Shown here one piece after another: positions 1-12,500 of a stretch of DNA of 64,000 bases. Numbering within the stretch: the stretch's first letter is position 1; each line of letters starts with the position of its first letter. The stretch comes from Puffinus mauretanicus (Eukaryota > Chordata > Aves > Procellariiformes > Procellariidae), in the NCBI GenBank assembly GCA_023333565.1, contig JAJKFH010004158.1, positions 1,674,001 through 1,738,000 of the forward strand, read 5' to 3'. A program made the translations under genes and the position numbers. The notes below the pieces were generated by a model. The model had not been told where the DNA came from. It did not search any database and worked only from the letters and a program-made list of their open reading frames with translations.

Positions 1-3000
1 CAGAATGATGCAGAATTAGATGGGAAGTTCAAGAGTGTGTATCTATACATTTTAAAAATGAAAACTTGGCATTCCACCATAATTTCTGTTTCTTCTGGTT
101 GTCATTTACTTTGAGTCAACAAGATATACTAAGAGTTCTAGTCATTCAGTGGTAGCAGGATTCATTTGTTTAAGGACATTGAATTGCATGGAAAGTTTTT
201 AGTGCGTTATGTTTGCAAACAGCTGAACAGTCTATACGCAGCCCTATTTCAAAAGCATCTCCTGAATCTCAAAAGGTTTGCCACTCTAACAGTATTTGGG
301 CCTATGTAATTCTAAGTGACTGCAATCCCAATCCTCTAATTCAGTAGAGAGGCACCTTTCAGGTTAAAATATGACTTGGGAAAGACTCTGGTTTTCAGGT
401 CAGCTTGACTGGCAGGGGAAGGCTTAAGAAGAGAACTGGAGAGTTGAAGGGAAAGTTTATAATGTGGCTAGGTAAGGAAATAAAGGCTCTTGTTAGAAAG
501 CAGAGTATACAAAGAAACTGCTCTAACAGGGGAGAACAGGAATCAATGTAAAGTGAGTAGAGGGAAAACAAAATTATTTTTAAGGAAAGGAGAGAAAGAA
601 TAAGAGGAAATAGTTGTGAGAACTTCCAAGAAACCTGGGTAAGAATTGATACATCCTTCACAGTGTTAATAAGGCTCATCTTCTAAGGGGTATTTGAAGA
701 GACGAAGGAGTATAAACTGTTACCTTATACCTCACCAGGATTTTCATGTGAAAGACTCATTAAGTTACAGCAAAGTGAGGACAAACACAGAATTCCTGTG
801 GCTTTTAGCATGGAGTGTCAGCGGAGGTTTTTGTAGATGCCTTGCAGGTGAGTTGAGAAGGTGTCACTGCCTCATATCAGAGTCCAGACCTGCCAAGAAA
901 TGCTGAGAACCTACAACTTGCAGGAAATTGTATTGAGATTTTGTGTGGAAGCTGACGTCACTGATAGCTTGTGGTAAAGGACTCCTATAGTGGGTCTAAA
1001 GATAGCAGTACTGATTAATAAAACTTACCTCTTTTCTTTTTGCTCCTTTTTTACAGGAAAGCTTGTGGGAGGTTGTTCTGCTCTAATAGCCCTGTGCTTG
1101 ATTATTCACTCATTACGAGATAACACAGAGATAAGGAGGACTTGTACACTGACTTTTATTGTTTTAGATCGTATAGTGAGACAGCATTTATCTTCCACAT
1201 AACCTGGGCAATAGATCCCCATAAAGACCATTAACATCACTTAATGGTGATTTGAACACAATAAATGTCTGTCTTGTTACCTGCTCTCATCTGCCTAATG
1301 AACCAAATCAAGTCTGTTGGCGAACTCATGAGGAACAGATACAGTGAGACTTGCTTTCCTATGGCTTTGTGCCTTAACCATAATACCCTCACTGACCTTA
1401 GAAGTCTCCTGTGTGACAGCAATGCAATGCGCTTATTTTATGTCCTATGCTCCTTTACCAATTATTTGAGTTCGCCAGATCCTTGCAAGGTAATATCCTG
1501 CTCTTCTTCCCATGTTCCCTATCCCAGTACAGAAGTGTCAGCTACCCCGGCTCCTCTGCCTCCACCTGCTGCAAGACTTTTAGCCAACCCTCGTGTCCCC
1601 GGTGTCCACATATGTCTGTTACTCAAGAGACAGCGTATGTGAGTGGTGACTCTGTACGTGGCTCCTACCTCTTGGCTGCTGGTCTCAAGAGTTGCCTGTA
1701 ACCCCCAGGCCATGCTTTGTGCAAGCCTCCCATAGGTAATGAGCATCTGTCAGATCTGTAGTCCTCTTCAGATTTGTAGAAATTGGTTAACGGATGCAAG
1801 AACTGCTGAAACTCTGCAGATGGACAGCGTGAATGTGCAAGCATGGTTTCCTTAGGGTCCAGGCTACAAGAGTTTGAAGCAGCTGCTTCTTCTTGTTTCT
1901 TAAAACAGCATCCAAGAGACACGGAGAGCTACGTTCACCGGTCCCTCAAGGGTGATTGCGGGCAAAGCTGGCAGGTTCCAACCTGCTCATAGTGTAATTG
2001 TCCCAGAGAGAAAAGACCTGCGAAGTTATGGTGTCAGTGCCCATCCTGGAGTTTGTGCAAGCCTGCTAAGGACTATGAGTGTCACGTCCTCACGTGGTTA
2101 GCCCCCACTAGACTCTGCACCTTCAGGCATGCACGGCTGTTCCTATGCACAGTGTGCAGGTGTATGTTGGTCAGACATCCAGGAGGACTCACAGAGGAGG
2201 AGCCCCCATAGCTTATCTCATCATCCTTCTTGGAGCCTACCAGCTACAATATCTCGTAATAGATATTTAGGCTAGAGTTGCCCGATTTATTATACTCTGT
2301 TATATTGCTATAAATATCCACATAGACATACAGAAAGAGACCAACTAAACTCATCTTTCTAAAACAAAAAGCCTTTCAAAGTTGTTAAAATGCAGTTTTC
2401 AGAAAGCACCGCACGAAGGCAAGTGTTTGAGGTGAGATCCTGTCCCCAGCGAGGTCACTTGGAGCTTGGCCGTCAGCTCAGCCCAGCTTCGGTGGAGCCA
2501 GGACGTCGCCCTTGGAGGTATTTCTCTTAGAGGACTCAAACATTACGAGTCCCTCAGTGTCAACACTGGAGACTTCAGAAATGAGGTGGTGCAAGATGTT
2601 TTGATGACTCATGCTTATTTTTTGGATTATCTGGGAATATCTGGTGGGCGTGCAGGCCTCGAAAAGCCAAGTGGAAGAACCAAACCGCAGACTCCTCCAG
2701 GCAAATAATCTGATGCAGCCAGGCGATGACTGCTCCAAAAGGAGCTCCTCACTAGCCAAGGGCTCTCGGCATAGTTTTCTAATTTAAACTGTTTTCCTAA
2801 AGACGATCATTTCTATAGCCCTGGTTTCACTTCGGGGGCATGTGTTTGAATGGTATAGACTAAATACCATCACAGCACAAACATGAGCAGGGATTTCGGT
2901 TTGCCATGATACAACTCACCTGTGGCAAAACCACCGCGTTCAAGGTTAAGTGCCATTAAACCACAATACCAGCCTGGATTGTAACACCTTCTGTATGTAC

Positions 3001-6000
3001 TGTACCTGCGATAGAAATCCTATTAACCATATTTTTTAGAATGGTTTCCTTAACATGTGAGTTGTATCTGGCTGATACAGCTGGGCAGTGGGACGCTGTG
3101 CCGGAAACCTCCTGGCCCCGCTGCCCGTGGGCCAGAGGAGATTCGATTTAAAGTTGAAATCAAATTGTCCATATTTGAAAATGTAGCTGCTTTACTTTTG
3201 GGGGCTAAAAGTGAGCTTTTTTCGTCTCTGGCACTGTGTTGTGTGCAGGTGCCAAGGCGCTGGCAGGGGGGCTGTGAGGAGAGGCGGGGCTGCCCTGTGC
3301 CAGGTGCGGCTGGTTCCGGCCGGTTCTGGCCGGTTCCAACAGCTGCACCACAGGGCACAGCCCAGCCCCTCCACGCGGGGGAAGCTGGTTTAAGAAAGGG
3401 ACAAAGCAGCGCCCGGAGGCAAGGAGTGAGGAAAAAAAACGTGAGAAACAGCTCCGCGAGCCCCTCTGGCAGGAGTGAGTGGGGAATTTGGGGGTGAGGG
3501 GGTGACTCTAAGCCTAGGAGAGAGGGGATGTGAGAAGGCGGTGTTTTAATTTGCCTTTGTCTGTCACTATCCAAACCTATTTTAGTTGGCAATAAATTAA
3601 ATTAATTTTACCAAAGTTGAGTCTGTTTTGCCTGTGATGGCACTTGGCAAGTGATCTCCCTGTCTTTATCTCAATCCATGAGCTTTTTCATCTTAATTTC
3701 TCTCCCCGCTGTCCTTTGGAGGAGGGGGAGGGAGAGAGCTGTTACAATTGCACCCAGAACTCCCTTCAGGACGAAATCCAAAAGTAAAATTTTGCAGAAG
3801 ATATTCTTCTGGTAGGGTAGTCTTGTCTTGGGCCAGTGAACTGATTTTGTGCCCTGCAGCTGCATGATTGTTAGAGCTAAGGTAAGGGAAACACAGGAGC
3901 GCACGGCTGGAAGAGGGATAGGGAGGATGGGATAACCCGCTTTTGCCTGATGTTAAATCAGATTAGCTATCAAAAGAAACTGCCCCCTCCTTGCGCTCAC
4001 TGCGATTATTCATCTTGTTGGATGTTGCTCTTATTGCTTCTAGTCCATCTCTGGAAGTAACTTCTACAATGCACCATGGATGTTGCTGGGAAAAATTCAC
4101 CATGTTTATAAAATTGCATTTGTGTCTAATTTTACAGGAATCAACTCTAGTTGAGTGCAATTCTCAATCCGATGAAGAAACAGTTTCTAAAGTTTGGAGG
4201 CTAGCCCTTTCGAAAGGCAGTGAACTCTCCTCTGGGGAGATAAGAGCATGCCAAGTCTTGAGGTAATTAACAGTCAATGTTGTGACATGATGGCCTTTGA
4301 AACTAATACTGTGTGTGTCTGAGGAGGGAAGGGAGATTGTTTCAAACCTCATGTTTATTGTATTAATGTGTCATGTAATGTCCATGAAAGAAAATTAGCA
4401 AACCAAAGACAAACAATGCCGTGGCACAGCAGAAAATGCTTTATGATACATGATTTGCAAAATGTTACAATTTGAGAACTGCAATCCAGTTCATTCCTCA
4501 GGGAAAAGGATGAATGGATAGAAAAAGCATAATTTTGAGTGTCTTCTTTGCACGTCAAAAAAGTAGTTATTCCCAGGTAAGTTTCAAAAATCTTGACCAA
4601 CATAAGGGAGGTACCTAAATTAGAAGAGAACTCAAAAATAAGGAAACTCCCAGCTATGAATGATGAACAGAAACCCAGGATGAAGTTCACACTTTAAAAA
4701 AATATACAAGGGGCAGAAGGCAACTGAATTATCCTGCTGTGCAAAATGTGTATCAGATACAGTTTTAAGTTCAGGTATGAGCTAATGCTGTTTTCTTCTT
4801 TCGGTACTTTTCTATTTTATTTGTTTTCAATTTTGAAACTAAGATGCCTTTTTTTTTTGCCTAAAGTATTTTCACTTTAGATATCTCTAAAGTCACATAA
4901 TCTCATTTAAAACAAAGATGCTTTTACTTCTGTGGAGATGACAGGCCCAGATAAGGTAGTTGGTAGGGACTAACCCTGCAGGGAAGTGGCACCCAAAAGT
5001 GTTCAGGTGTCTGAGGAAATGGGGTAGGTTTTCAACACTCCCCTGTTCTTTGTCTTCAACCTAGTTCAAATTCTACTCCTTCGTCTATTTAACCACAATA
5101 GAATGAGCCACAGATGTGTTAGGTGGTCTCATAAATGATGCACACAAAGAGGTAAAAGACTTCCTTTTACCCCTCCTGGAGAGATAATGAAGAAAACAAG
5201 ACCTGTTGAGGTTTTTTCCCCCAAAGCTGAACTGTACCACTCACCTTGCCTAAACCCTGCCCCGAGGATGTGTCACAGTTTCTTCAGGACGCTTTCTGAA
5301 TGCTACAGCATGATGATTTGCAGTCGTGGTACTAGGAGTACTAAAGCCTGTTTCCACCACTCTGATGCTGTTGCTCCTTCTAGCCGTGACTTATTGTCAA
5401 GGGTAGGCAGAATAATTTGGTGTCTAAGAAAACCCTTGAAGCTCCCATTTTAAATAAGTCAAAGAGTATTCTCCATAAACTACATTTTAATGTGTTTTTC
5501 CGTAATAATGGTGGCCAGGCTGGCTAGTAAGTGTGATTACCTATTCATTTGGAAATCCTAGGTGGGGGGTTTTCAGGCTACAGTGCTCCTGTAAATACAT
5601 TTATATGTGCATGTGCTGTCTTTAAGTATGTCCATCTTTATGTCCTGTTCTCTCCGCTCTTCTCTGTTCCTCTTTCTTCTCTCTTCCCCCAACGGCATCA
5701 CTTGTGCCAGTTCAATACTATTAACAGAGTTAAGTTTCCCCAGTTAAATTAATGTATGTGGCTAGAAAGAATAAAGAACTACAGTAAGTTCCTGAATTGA
5801 AAGGAGGCTGATGAGTCCCTTGAGGATCCATGCAGGAGAAAGCCTTTATACAGGATTTTTTTCCCAATTAGGGCTAAAATGTAGGTTGCTGTGAGCTCCA
5901 GTTGGCACAAATCTGGAAGAAACCAGGCATTGTTTGTTCCAGTGATTACAGAACAGCTCGGTTCACAATTAAGAACATTTTAGGCTGGTGCAAAAAAGTT

Positions 6001-6011
6001 TTTATCTTTTT
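1..6011. other. Intergenic DNA, no gene recognised
   Basis: Mostly AT-rich unique sequence. A GC-rich patch at about 3230-3500 carries a short tandem motif (ccggttc repeated near 3312-3340) and a G-rich run series at 3481-3502 (GGGG, GGGGG, GGGGG) that is a weak G-quadruplex candidate. The 180-codon minus-strand frame at 3050-3592 arises from this composition. No exon of TASP1, the convergent neighbour of ISM1 in mammals, was recognised. Confidence 0.7.
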
Positions 6012-6070
6012 AATTTTCACCAGTTTATTTGCCCTTTTCATTTCTCTGATTTTTCACAACTGGTAAAAAT
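6012..6070. repeat. Imperfect inverted repeat, possible MITE remnant
   Basis: The arms aattttcaccagtt (6012-6025) and aactggtaaaaat (6058-6070) pair with one mismatch across a 32-base AT-rich loop. Just outside, at about 5985, is ggctggtgcaaaaaagt, which recalls the terminal phrase of mariner-derived MITEs. The outer ends do not pair well. It may be chance or a decayed element. Confidence 0.35.
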
Positions 6071-8031
6071 CACCTGCACAAGAATGTAGTGCCAGGCTTA
6101 CACTGAGTATCACCTGAAGAAGCCAGTGCATCCCTGCTGGCAACAGTGGAGCTGGTGAAGGTGCCAAAGGATCAATATCTGCTTTCTGTACTGATGCAGT
6201 TTATTTTTGCTACCCCACAAATTCTCCATCAAAGATGTCCCTCCATTAGTGCACATGCAGTCCTTCTGCAAAGAACAATGCAATGTTCAGGTAATTTTGC
6301 CATGAGAAATCCTGTATCCATTACATAAAAGTAGATACAGTGGCTTTTTGGAACAGGGCTTATAACAGAAAGACCGCATAATCTTTTGTTTCTTCTTTGC
6401 TGAAACCTTTCACAGCTGGAAAGAAGACACAAGCCCTTTTCCCCTGCCTGGTAACTAATCAATTCTCCTTACCTTAAAATAACAAAAAGGCAAAAGTCTT
6501 TTAAATGAGAACTAATATCTCCTCCTCATCTTAAACTTTCTAATTATTTATATTTCACTGGCAGATAGGCTGCAAGACCTTGTTCTTTGTTTGTCATGTG
6601 CCAATAAGGATACCAAATACATTTTGTTTCAGTCCATCTTGCCAGGAAAAAAAATGCAATACACTTGACAGTGGATTTTTCCTCCTAGTTTGCTCCCTGG
6701 TGAAACAATAGGGCTCTCAAATTCACTGTCCATACACACACATGCACAAATCCAAGAAGGGTCACCTGTGTTTACTCTTTCCTCTTTCCTGTCCTGCTGG
6801 TAGCCCGTAGCACATCCCTGGTTGCTGGTGAGCTGTGGAGGTTTTGTGCTGCACTTGTGGCCTCAGTTTGGGGAAGAGGGTTGAGGACTTTGAGCCAATT
6901 CCGAGGAGATGATGGGGGGAAGCTCTGTGACATGCCGATGTGTCCTGGCTTTGAAGTCTGGGATTAGGCTGGGGGGAAGGAAGAACTCCTTCACGATGTA
7001 TCCTTTTGATTTGAAGCTCTTGTGAGTGATGATGTGAGTCCAGCACAGGACTGTGAGGCTCCAACCCTCTGCTGGAGGGGGGTGATGAGCCCTTCCTCCC
7101 TCCTGGGACAGAACATCCTCATATGCAGAGACGGAGAAATCCTGGGATTCCCCCATTCTGGGCTATAGCTTTGTTGACAGACTTATTTTTCACTTTAGCA
7201 TAGTAAATAGAGTTTGTCTCCTGCTTGGAGGTGATTCATCTCTCATTAAGTTTAATAATTAGAATTCCATGCTCGTCTGCTGCTTCCTCTGTGCTCTGCC
7301 AAAGTGAGCGGAATCTGCTCTGAACAGCTCCATCTGTTGGCATCGCATTGCCATATCGAAAAAAAGGCTAAAAAAACAATCCCCCCCGGAAACTCAGCAG
7401 CAAGAATAGCCTTTCTGCTTGGACTGTGAAGAGAAATGATGGACATGGGGCCTGGTGCACCAGCTGCCTGCCTCTGAAACCCGCTGGGTAAAACTCCTGC
7501 ATCCCTGGGCTCCCCTGTGTCTTCAGCATCCTCCGAAATCAGGAGTACCATGTGTCTGCTGAGCACGCTGCAGATCTGGGCAGCGATGAGGTGGGAAACC
7601 CTCTGCACCTTGTGTCTTCACACCATTTCCTTTCATTTTCCAGCCCAGACTTGCCACGCCGGGTGCAGCCAGAAGCAGCCTGCCAAGGGCTGGCAGGGGC
7701 TGTGCTTGCTGGTAACGGGGGACGTGGAGGTGGCTGGCGATGCAGAGTGGCCGTGGGGGGCTTGTGGGCCCTGCCCGCTGGAAGGGAGCTGCAGGAGCAG
7801 CTGGATTATAAGATGTGGAAAGAGGCAGGAGCAATCCCTACAAAGCTGCCCTGCTGGGAGCTGTGGAAAGGGCAGCTCCATTCCTCTGGGCAGTCTCCAG
7901 TGAGCAGCAGAGCCAGGGGCTGCTGTGCCCTGTGCCGGGGCAGGTCTGGCCCCATGGGAGCTCTGTGCTCACAGAGGGCTGTGCTCAGAAACCAGGGGCC
8001 AAGGGTCAAGGGCGGTGCAGGGACTGCTGGG
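6071..8031. other. Intergenic DNA with G-rich patch
   Basis: AT-rich to about 6750, then increasingly GC-rich. The part at 7640-8030 is dominated by G-rich plus-strand text, which opens long frames on both strands (for example 183 codons at 7552-8103) by removing stops. None has a recognisable domain. No CpG island is evident. Confidence 0.7.
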
Positions 8032-8266
8032 GATGAAGAAGTGCTGTGGGTGGCTTGGAGGTTGCTGTGGATGAACGCATGGCATGGAGAACGTGAGGGA
8101 TGAAGAAGTGTTGCAGGTGGCACAGAGATTGCTATGGATGAACGTGTGGCATGGAGATCACTAGGGGTGAAGAAGTATTGCGGGTGGCACGGCGGTCCAT
8201 ATGGATGAAGAAGTGCACGGAGATTGCTATGGAAGAAGCGTCGCAGGTGGCACGGAGATTGCTATG
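8032..8266. repeat. Degenerate minisatellite, about 68-bp unit
   Basis: Unit 1 (8032-8098) and unit 2 (8099-8166) both run gatgaagaagtg, then a gg-tgggtggc or caggtggcac variant, then gattgctatggatgaacg, then tggcatggaga. Unit 3 (8167-8266) is rearranged, with a partial copy, an internal deletion and a second partial copy. All copies keep the phrase ggtggcacgg and gattgctatg. The array follows a G-rich stretch and is intergenic. It keeps a plus-strand frame open only in part, and I do not regard it as coding. Confidence 0.85.
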
Positions 8267-8984
8267 TCAGACCTGGCCACAGGGGGGTACCACAGACAGT
8301 GACACAGCCACTGACACCGTTTCAGTATTGGAACTATCACGTATGGTAACATCACATCTTGCTACTCCATATCCCCTCCTGCCCCACCGCTACAAGCGTG
8401 CTTGAGGACCAAGGTGTAAGCACGACTCGTGTCCCAGTTGGGCAGAGCATCAGCCGGTTGTACTTTTGTATATAAATCCTCCTCGGTGTTTTCTCCCCTG
8501 GGCTGTTGGGAATGCATCTTCTGGATTAAGCCTTCATGTTTTGCTTGAGGTGTTAGCAAAATGCTGTGACAGCTGCGTGATTGCCCAGCACACCAACCGT
8601 GGAGAGCGAGGCTGCTTCCCGACCTGGCTTCATAAATACGCTGAGAGTAAAGCAGTCTTTGCAAAAACTGTTGCTTGGGGAGGTTGAAATTCAACACAAA
8701 CTTCTTTCTGTTTTTAAGGACCTAGAGCCCAATGCTGAGCGCCAGTAAATTCAGTCATTTCCCTGGTGGCTCCGTACATGCTGGGCTTAACTCTCTGGCT
8801 GTGTTTGAGCAGCTGCATAGCTCGCACTAGGCATGAATAAAGCTGGCATCAACGAGGGCAGCTTCAGTTGCCTGTAATTGTCCAAAGCTGGAGCCATTTA
8901 AAAAATTAAGGTTACAAACATGCTTACAAGCAAATAGTTTTCCCTTCTATGGTTTATGTGAGTTTCTGCTTCAAAGAAGTCATT

Positions 8985-9046
8985 ATCTGCCTTCTTGAAA
9001 GTGTTGTCTTCTTCCATCTGCCTTCTTGAAAACGTTGTCTTCTTCC
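8985..9046. repeat. 31-bp tandem duplication
   Basis: Two adjacent 31-bp copies start atctgccttcttgaaa. They differ at only two adjacent bases (gt in the first, ac in the second) and end gttgtcttcttcc. No gene is nearby. The near identity points to a recent slippage or duplication event. Confidence 0.95.
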
Positions 9047-9568
9047 AGCTGCTTGTGGTGTAGGTATGAACAGGATTACAGAGCATACAGCATCCAATCA
9101 AATATTGGATGTTTTCAGTATTGATACCTTTTATATGTGGCCTGGTCCTAAAGCAAAAATGAGGCTTTATTCATAGTACCTGCTTATTATTTGTTTTTTA
9201 AGTATCGTCTTCTTTCAAGGACATCAGATGTTCAGAATATCAGAAAGCAGTATACTTTATGATGAGAGTAAATATTCTGATTTTTTGGTGGAGGCTTCTT
9301 TTTTTTTTGCCTCCATAAAAGGCAAAAGAAATCTGCTAGCTAAATAAATGCAAACATTTTGTTTCTCATGCTATCACATGCAGCATGCAATATGATCCAG
9401 CCTCATTTGTGAAGGAACAGTTCTAGTTACACAGATGAAAAATTATACTTAAAAGGCAAAACCAAAACAAAACTCTGTAGCTTGTTTGCTTATCTTCAGT
9501 TGTGATTGTCCTTTGGAGACTGAAGCCTGGCCTGGAGCTGACATAACACAAGATAGATTGCTTCCATG

Positions 9569-9596
9569 AACTTCAGTGGGAGTTTGGATTGGGCTA
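9569..9596 (+). mobile_element. Old amniote repeat phrase
   Basis: The text cttccatgaacttcagtggg, followed by agtttggattgggc, closely matches a phrase common in anciently dispersed amniote repeats (ccattgacttcaatgggagt...). Only this short piece can be recognised. The limits of the element are unknown. Confidence 0.35.
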
Positions 9597-12500
9597 TGTG
9601 ATTTTGCAAAACTATAAATGCCTCTCAGAAGGACATAAGTATAACTTATTCATGAGGGAAAAAGTGGGATATGAACACTGCAGCGATTGCTTCAGATTCC
9701 CAGATTTGTCTGCCTTGAAAAGGTGTATCTGCAGATTCATGTTGGAGATGGCCACTCCCACAGGAGGATGGGCAAGCAGGATTTGGGGTTTCCCCACAAA
9801 GGAGAACACCTCCGCGCACTCCGGTACTGCCATCTGGCACGGTTTGAGTTACCTTGGCTCGGGTGCGGCTACGGCCAACCCAGGAGGAGCAGCAGCCCTC
9901 AGCAGAAATCCTCCCTGCGCTAGTCAAGGCATCGGCATTTAGCAGACACAGGGATGCTGTGGGCATTGGTTGCTCACGTGCAGGCAGGGACCCACCCCGC
10001 GGCCTCAGCAACATGTTGGCTGTGTAGTTGAGAGTTCAGAGAAGAGCAGTATCTCTTCTCTGGCAGATGGGAGGTAGAGATTCAGCAATGTCAGACAGAG
10101 AAAATTAAACAGAAGTTAGCTGAGTGCCCCAAGAGCAACCTTCTTTTTTTTATATCCCTTGTTGCAGCACTGGGACAGCCTCGAGTCTGGCACTACAAAC
10201 CAGCGGCTTGTCAACACTAAGGCAGCAGCACAACAGTTTGGTCTCCCTGCTATTAAAGCAGACTTTCCTTCTGGGAATTAAAGGAAAAGAAGGGAATAAG
10301 CAAGCTGCTCCCCCTGCTCTCTTGTTGCAGCCTCCCCACGTTGAGGGGAGCAGGCTGCTCTGCTGGGTTTTGACTGCAGTAGGTTTGCTGGGTGCTTTCA
10401 CAGCTGCCCGATGTGTGATTTCCAGCCTCCTGCAGGATGCTCTGCAATTCTGCAGCCCGAGATGGCTGTGGCCATAGGGTTCAGGACTAATTCCTCCTGA
10501 AAAGCTGGGTGGTAAAGAGGCAAATGCCAGTTGCAGCTGTGGGTGCGTTTCTGGAAGGTGCTTGGATGACGTTGTGTTGGGAGCTTGAGAAGAATGAGGA
10601 GCGGAGTTGGCAGAGCACCGTGTAGCTGGGGAAAAAAGAGAAAAACTAAAACTGAGTTGCTTTCACTTCAGAAGCTTCAGGGTTGTATTTCTAACAAAGT
10701 GAAGTTCAGATCAGAGAAAGCAGCTATGTCCTCCAAACAGCCCCAAATTCCGCCTCTTTGCTGAGCTACCCTAACCAATTTGCAGCAGCCTTGAGATGTC
10801 TTCACAGTTTGAAGAAAAACCGCTACCAGGGCTTGGGAAATGTGAGCGAGTCTGACTTTGGTTATGGAAAAGCTACTAGGCAGAAGTATGAAAAGCTTGC
10901 TGGTAAATCATTTACAAGAAAATATCTTGCTCAGCATGGGGTTTGCAATGAGGGGGTCATATTTAATGACCTGCTTCAAATGTTATTATAAATCATTACT
11001 TCCTCACCAGCTAAATCACGGCTGCCTAATACTCTGTGTGCTCTCCCGTAGAAATGTCACTAACTTGTGAACATGTTGGAGTTTGGAGCCATGTGGCCCC
11101 ATGGGATGGAGGGAAGCGCAGGAAACATGCGGGGCCGTCAGGCGTCCCGGGGGGGTGGTGCCTGTCCCTGCCTCGGCCGCGCAGCTCCTGTGTTTTCATA
11201 GCACCGTCCGCCTCTGCAAAATGCAAGACCGTTGGGAGCTTTTTGACAAGACGCAAAACTTGAGTAGCCTAAATGAAAGCATGTCCCTGGTGCAGAAGCA
11301 AGAACAAACTTCAGGAGGATAAAGAAGGCGAGTGTTTAGCTTTGGTTGAATGATGCCTTTGAGTTATGCAGGGAAACTTCTTCCAAACTGCTTAATAGAC
11401 CTCATGCCCACCTGGGGCGGTCAGCAGAGCTTCGCAATAAACTGCTCCAGAGCCACCCTGGGCAAAATCCTCCTCGGGTTATGCACAATCTGCAGCAGTT
11501 AGAGGTGCAGGAGTGATGGCAGCCCACGGGTGCATGGCTGCATGGCCAGAGGGATGTCTATGTAGTGGGGGCAAAACTCCCTCCCTTTGGAAAAGAAACT
11601 TCTCATCTCTGAAAGGCAACAGCCACTGCAAACACGAGGGAATGCAAGTCCCACATCCATTTCTTGACTGAGGATCCACTTTGTGCTGGAAGGAGGCTAT
11701 GGGCTGCTTTCACCTATTTATTTTACACAAAGAAGTGGGGGAGAAAAACCTCAGGGCAGTCTGTCTGTGGAGGCAGTAACTCCTTAGAAAAGTGTACAGC
11801 AGTGGGGATGGCAACAGAGAATTGGTAGCTCGTTACTTTTTTCCTACCTTTAGATCATGACTTTAAAAAAACTCCCTGTGCATCATGTGTTTTTTGTCCT
11901 TGCTGTCTGTGTGAGAATCACAGTCAGCAGTTCTGTAAGTCATTTAGAGATTTTATGGTAACAATATGCAAGTGAAAGCAGTATTTCTTTTGATGGATAT
12001 GTTTAATGCAATAGTGCTTTTACACTTTAAAAAATTCAAAGAAAGTCAAGGCATATTTAAGGTCTTACTCTTTCTTAACAGAACTATCTTAGACAAGGAG
12101 AGGAAATAGGGCTTGTGATCTGGCTTCAAAGTAAATGGACAATTTTGGATTTGGGGTGAAGGTAGAGTAAGGAGGTGGGGAGGACTGTGTGAATGGGAAA
12201 ATGAAATCTTCAGCAGGATCACAACTACCATAAATATATCTGTAAGAGGGCCCAGAGACCAGTGAGGGACTTACCCTGGTTGGGCTGTCCTATTCCACAC
12301 GCAGAAACCGAGACCGGTGTTTGCCAAGTCTGTGTACATCCTTGTGTATTTTCCTCAGTCTCTTTTTTTTTTTTCTCTTTTATGCATGAGTAAGGTTTTA
12401 ATTTTAGAAGAAATTCTGGTAGGCTTTTGTGGGCAGTGTGGAGGAGGGGAGAAGAAGGGTAGTATTTTTGTTTCTGCATACAAATGCAGGGAAGTTTGTC

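Noticed and set aside
3050..3592. 180-codon minus-strand open frame
   Set aside because: It overlaps open frames on the opposite strand in a GC-rich patch, has low-complexity Pro/Ser/Leu text and no domain. Composition explains it.
7552..8103. 183-codon plus-strand open frame
   Set aside because: It lies over G-rich sequence with overlapping frames on both strands and ends in a minisatellite. No recognisable protein features.
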